Assembly: GCA_947359465.1 (NCBI GenBank) | Contig: OX375883.1 | Coordinates: 17,052,088-17,116,087 of the forward strand | Length of the DNA stretch: 64,000 bases | Reading direction: 5' to 3' | Origin: Metellina segmentata | Lineage: Eukaryota > Arthropoda > Arachnida > Araneae > Tetragnathidae | In this document: piece by piece, positions 63,110 to 64,000 of the stretch | How the letters are laid out: each line of letters opens with the position of its first letter | How positions within the stretch are numbered: the stretch's first letter is position 1 | Position numbers and translations under genes: made by a program | The notes under the pieces: model-generated | Seen by the model: the letters and a program-made list of their open reading frames with translations, nothing else | The model's database searches: none | What the model was told of the DNA's origin: nothing

Positions 63110-63737
63110 ATCTAGTCTGATACTTCCACGCATGTCAGTTATTAAGTACCAGAATAACTGGATAGTGCCATCCAACAAAGATTCAATGTTTGCTGTACAA
63201 ATTAGTGACCCAAGCTGTAATTGTTATTTAGTTTGTGATGACTGTAGAGCCTGCTTGCGTAAATTTGTTTGTTCATGCCCAGACTCAATGATTAAAGCAA
63301 ATATGTGCAAGCATATTCATTTGGTATGCTTAATTGATTTTGGAATCCAAGACTTAGTTGAAACCGTGGAAGAACCACAAAGTATTCAAACTCAGCCGAC
63401 TACAACATCTGATGGTGATTCATCTGTTGAAAGTTCTGAAATGCCACTAAGTATTGCAACTTGTGATGGTGATACCCCATTTGACATCAGTTTCCAACGT
63501 TTTAAACATAATTTAGAGAGAATCGCAGATTCTGTAAAAAGTGTGCTAGAGATCCAAGTGGCCCAACACTTAATTAAACCAGTTTTGCCTACGTTAGAGG
63601 CATTTAGACAAAATACTTTGACAGATAACTTGGCAGTTAAGGACAGTAGTAGTCGTAATAAAAGTATAACAAAACAATGGTTATACAGTACAAAGAAAAA
63701 GAGAGTCCAAATCAGCCCTAGAAAAACCAACTTTTAA
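63093..63737 (+). CDS. SWIM-type zinc-finger coding segment
   Basis: About 214 codons with no stop. Residues near 25-75 hold SNKDSMFAVQISDPSCNCYLVCDDCRACLRKFVCSCPDSMIKANMCKHIHLV, in which CSC...CKH is a SWIM finger. The remainder is acidic and Ser/Thr-rich and ends basic (STKKKRVQISPRK). No ATG begins the frame upstream of the conserved part, so the true start lies in another exon. The same finger type is found at 29500-29630 and 32990-33150. It could be a gene, or a decayed element that still has an open frame. Confidence 0.55.
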   Translation: MITRHKSSLILPRMSVIKYQNNWIVPSNKDSMFAVQISDPSCNCYLVCDDCRACLRKFVCSCPDSMIKANMCKHIHLVCLIDFGIQDLVETVEEPQSIQTQPTTTSDGDSSVESSEMPLSIATCDGDTPFDISFQRFKHNLERIADSVKSVLEIQVAQHLIKPVLPTLEAFRQNTLTDNLAVKDSSSRNKSITKQWLYSTKKKRVQISPRKTNF

Positions 63738-63740
63738 GAA

Positions 63741-64000
63741 GAAAAGAGACATTTATATGAATATGATCTAAGTATAAAATATTATTTTGAGAAAGCATTT
63801 GTACAACAATTAAAATTTATTCTGATTGTTGACAATAACTGTACAAGATAAGTTTTACCTGAAACCACAAGTATTAGGCTTAATTTTCAAAAGTTGACTG
63901 TACATATCAACAAGACAGACTGGATGTGTGACTTTCCCATTTACTTACTGCTGAGTTGAAATCTGCATCTCTTTTAATATGTGAAAGACAGTTGGTTCTT
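63741..64000. other. Downstream flank without features
   Basis: AT-rich, beginning right after the stop of the SWIM frame. AATAAA-type signals are not evident. Nothing else can be supported. Confidence 0.4.

Overview
The window reads as arthropod nuclear DNA, most likely from an orb-weaver type spider. This is inferred from the style of the non-LTR elements, the tRNA-derived SINE family and the AT-rich base composition; no species marker is present. Almost everything recognisable is a mobile element or its debris. I found no convincing complete host gene, no rRNA and no free-standing tRNA gene.

Left part (1-11876): three copies of one non-LTR retrotransposon family lie inside each other, all read on the minus strand. 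The family has a ~0.54 kb 5' UTR, an ORF1 with three CCHC knuckles, an ORF2 with endonuclease, reverse transcriptase and RNase H, and a 3' hairpin followed by GGATT repeats. Copy A (2244-7943) sits in ORF2 of copy B (401-11755), and B sits in the 5' UTR of copy C, whose body lies beyond the left edge. The A and B insertions are closed by 12-14 bp target-site duplications (TSDs). A copia-like gag, primer-binding site and LTR follow (11877-12970), then two very short LINE tails (13388-13445, 13803-13899).

Middle-left (14200-27500): a P-element/THAP9-like transposase pseudogene is split exactly at a TTAA by a Kolobok-type DNA transposon (15222-18773), which is itself split by a truncated LINE (17439-18200). 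A second Kolobok-type element (19150-27497) has 16-bp perfect inverted repeats and TTAA on both sides, and carries a full-length LINE copy D (19784-25406).

Middle (27650-42600): two decayed Tc1-like transposases, two copies of a repeat that joins Kolobok-like and SWIM-finger sequence, and a reverse-transcriptase pseudogene split by a non-autonomous Helitron (30114-31719). Then come a mariner fragment, an autonomous Helitron Rep fragment split by a 3.45 kb long-inverted-repeat element (36736-40188), and a hAT/DUF659 remnant. The long-inverted-repeat element carries an orphan protein with DDE-like features and is the best candidate here for a poorly described system.

Right part (42600-64000): mostly AT-rich sequence with SINE pieces, an SGNH-esterase-like LINE ORF1 remnant and a 118-bp AT microsatellite. 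It also has one intact Tc1/mariner-group element (48931-50433) with a 358-aa transposase and ~120-bp inverted repeats, a Helentron-like element (50525-52137), a cluster of SINEs and a short hAT derivative (60485-61688). At the right edge lies a C2H2 plus SWIM zinc-finger coding region (62407-63737), the only region that may belong to a live gene. The elements do not form a pathway. Their relation is stratigraphic, and TSDs and split reading frames give the order in which many of them arrived.
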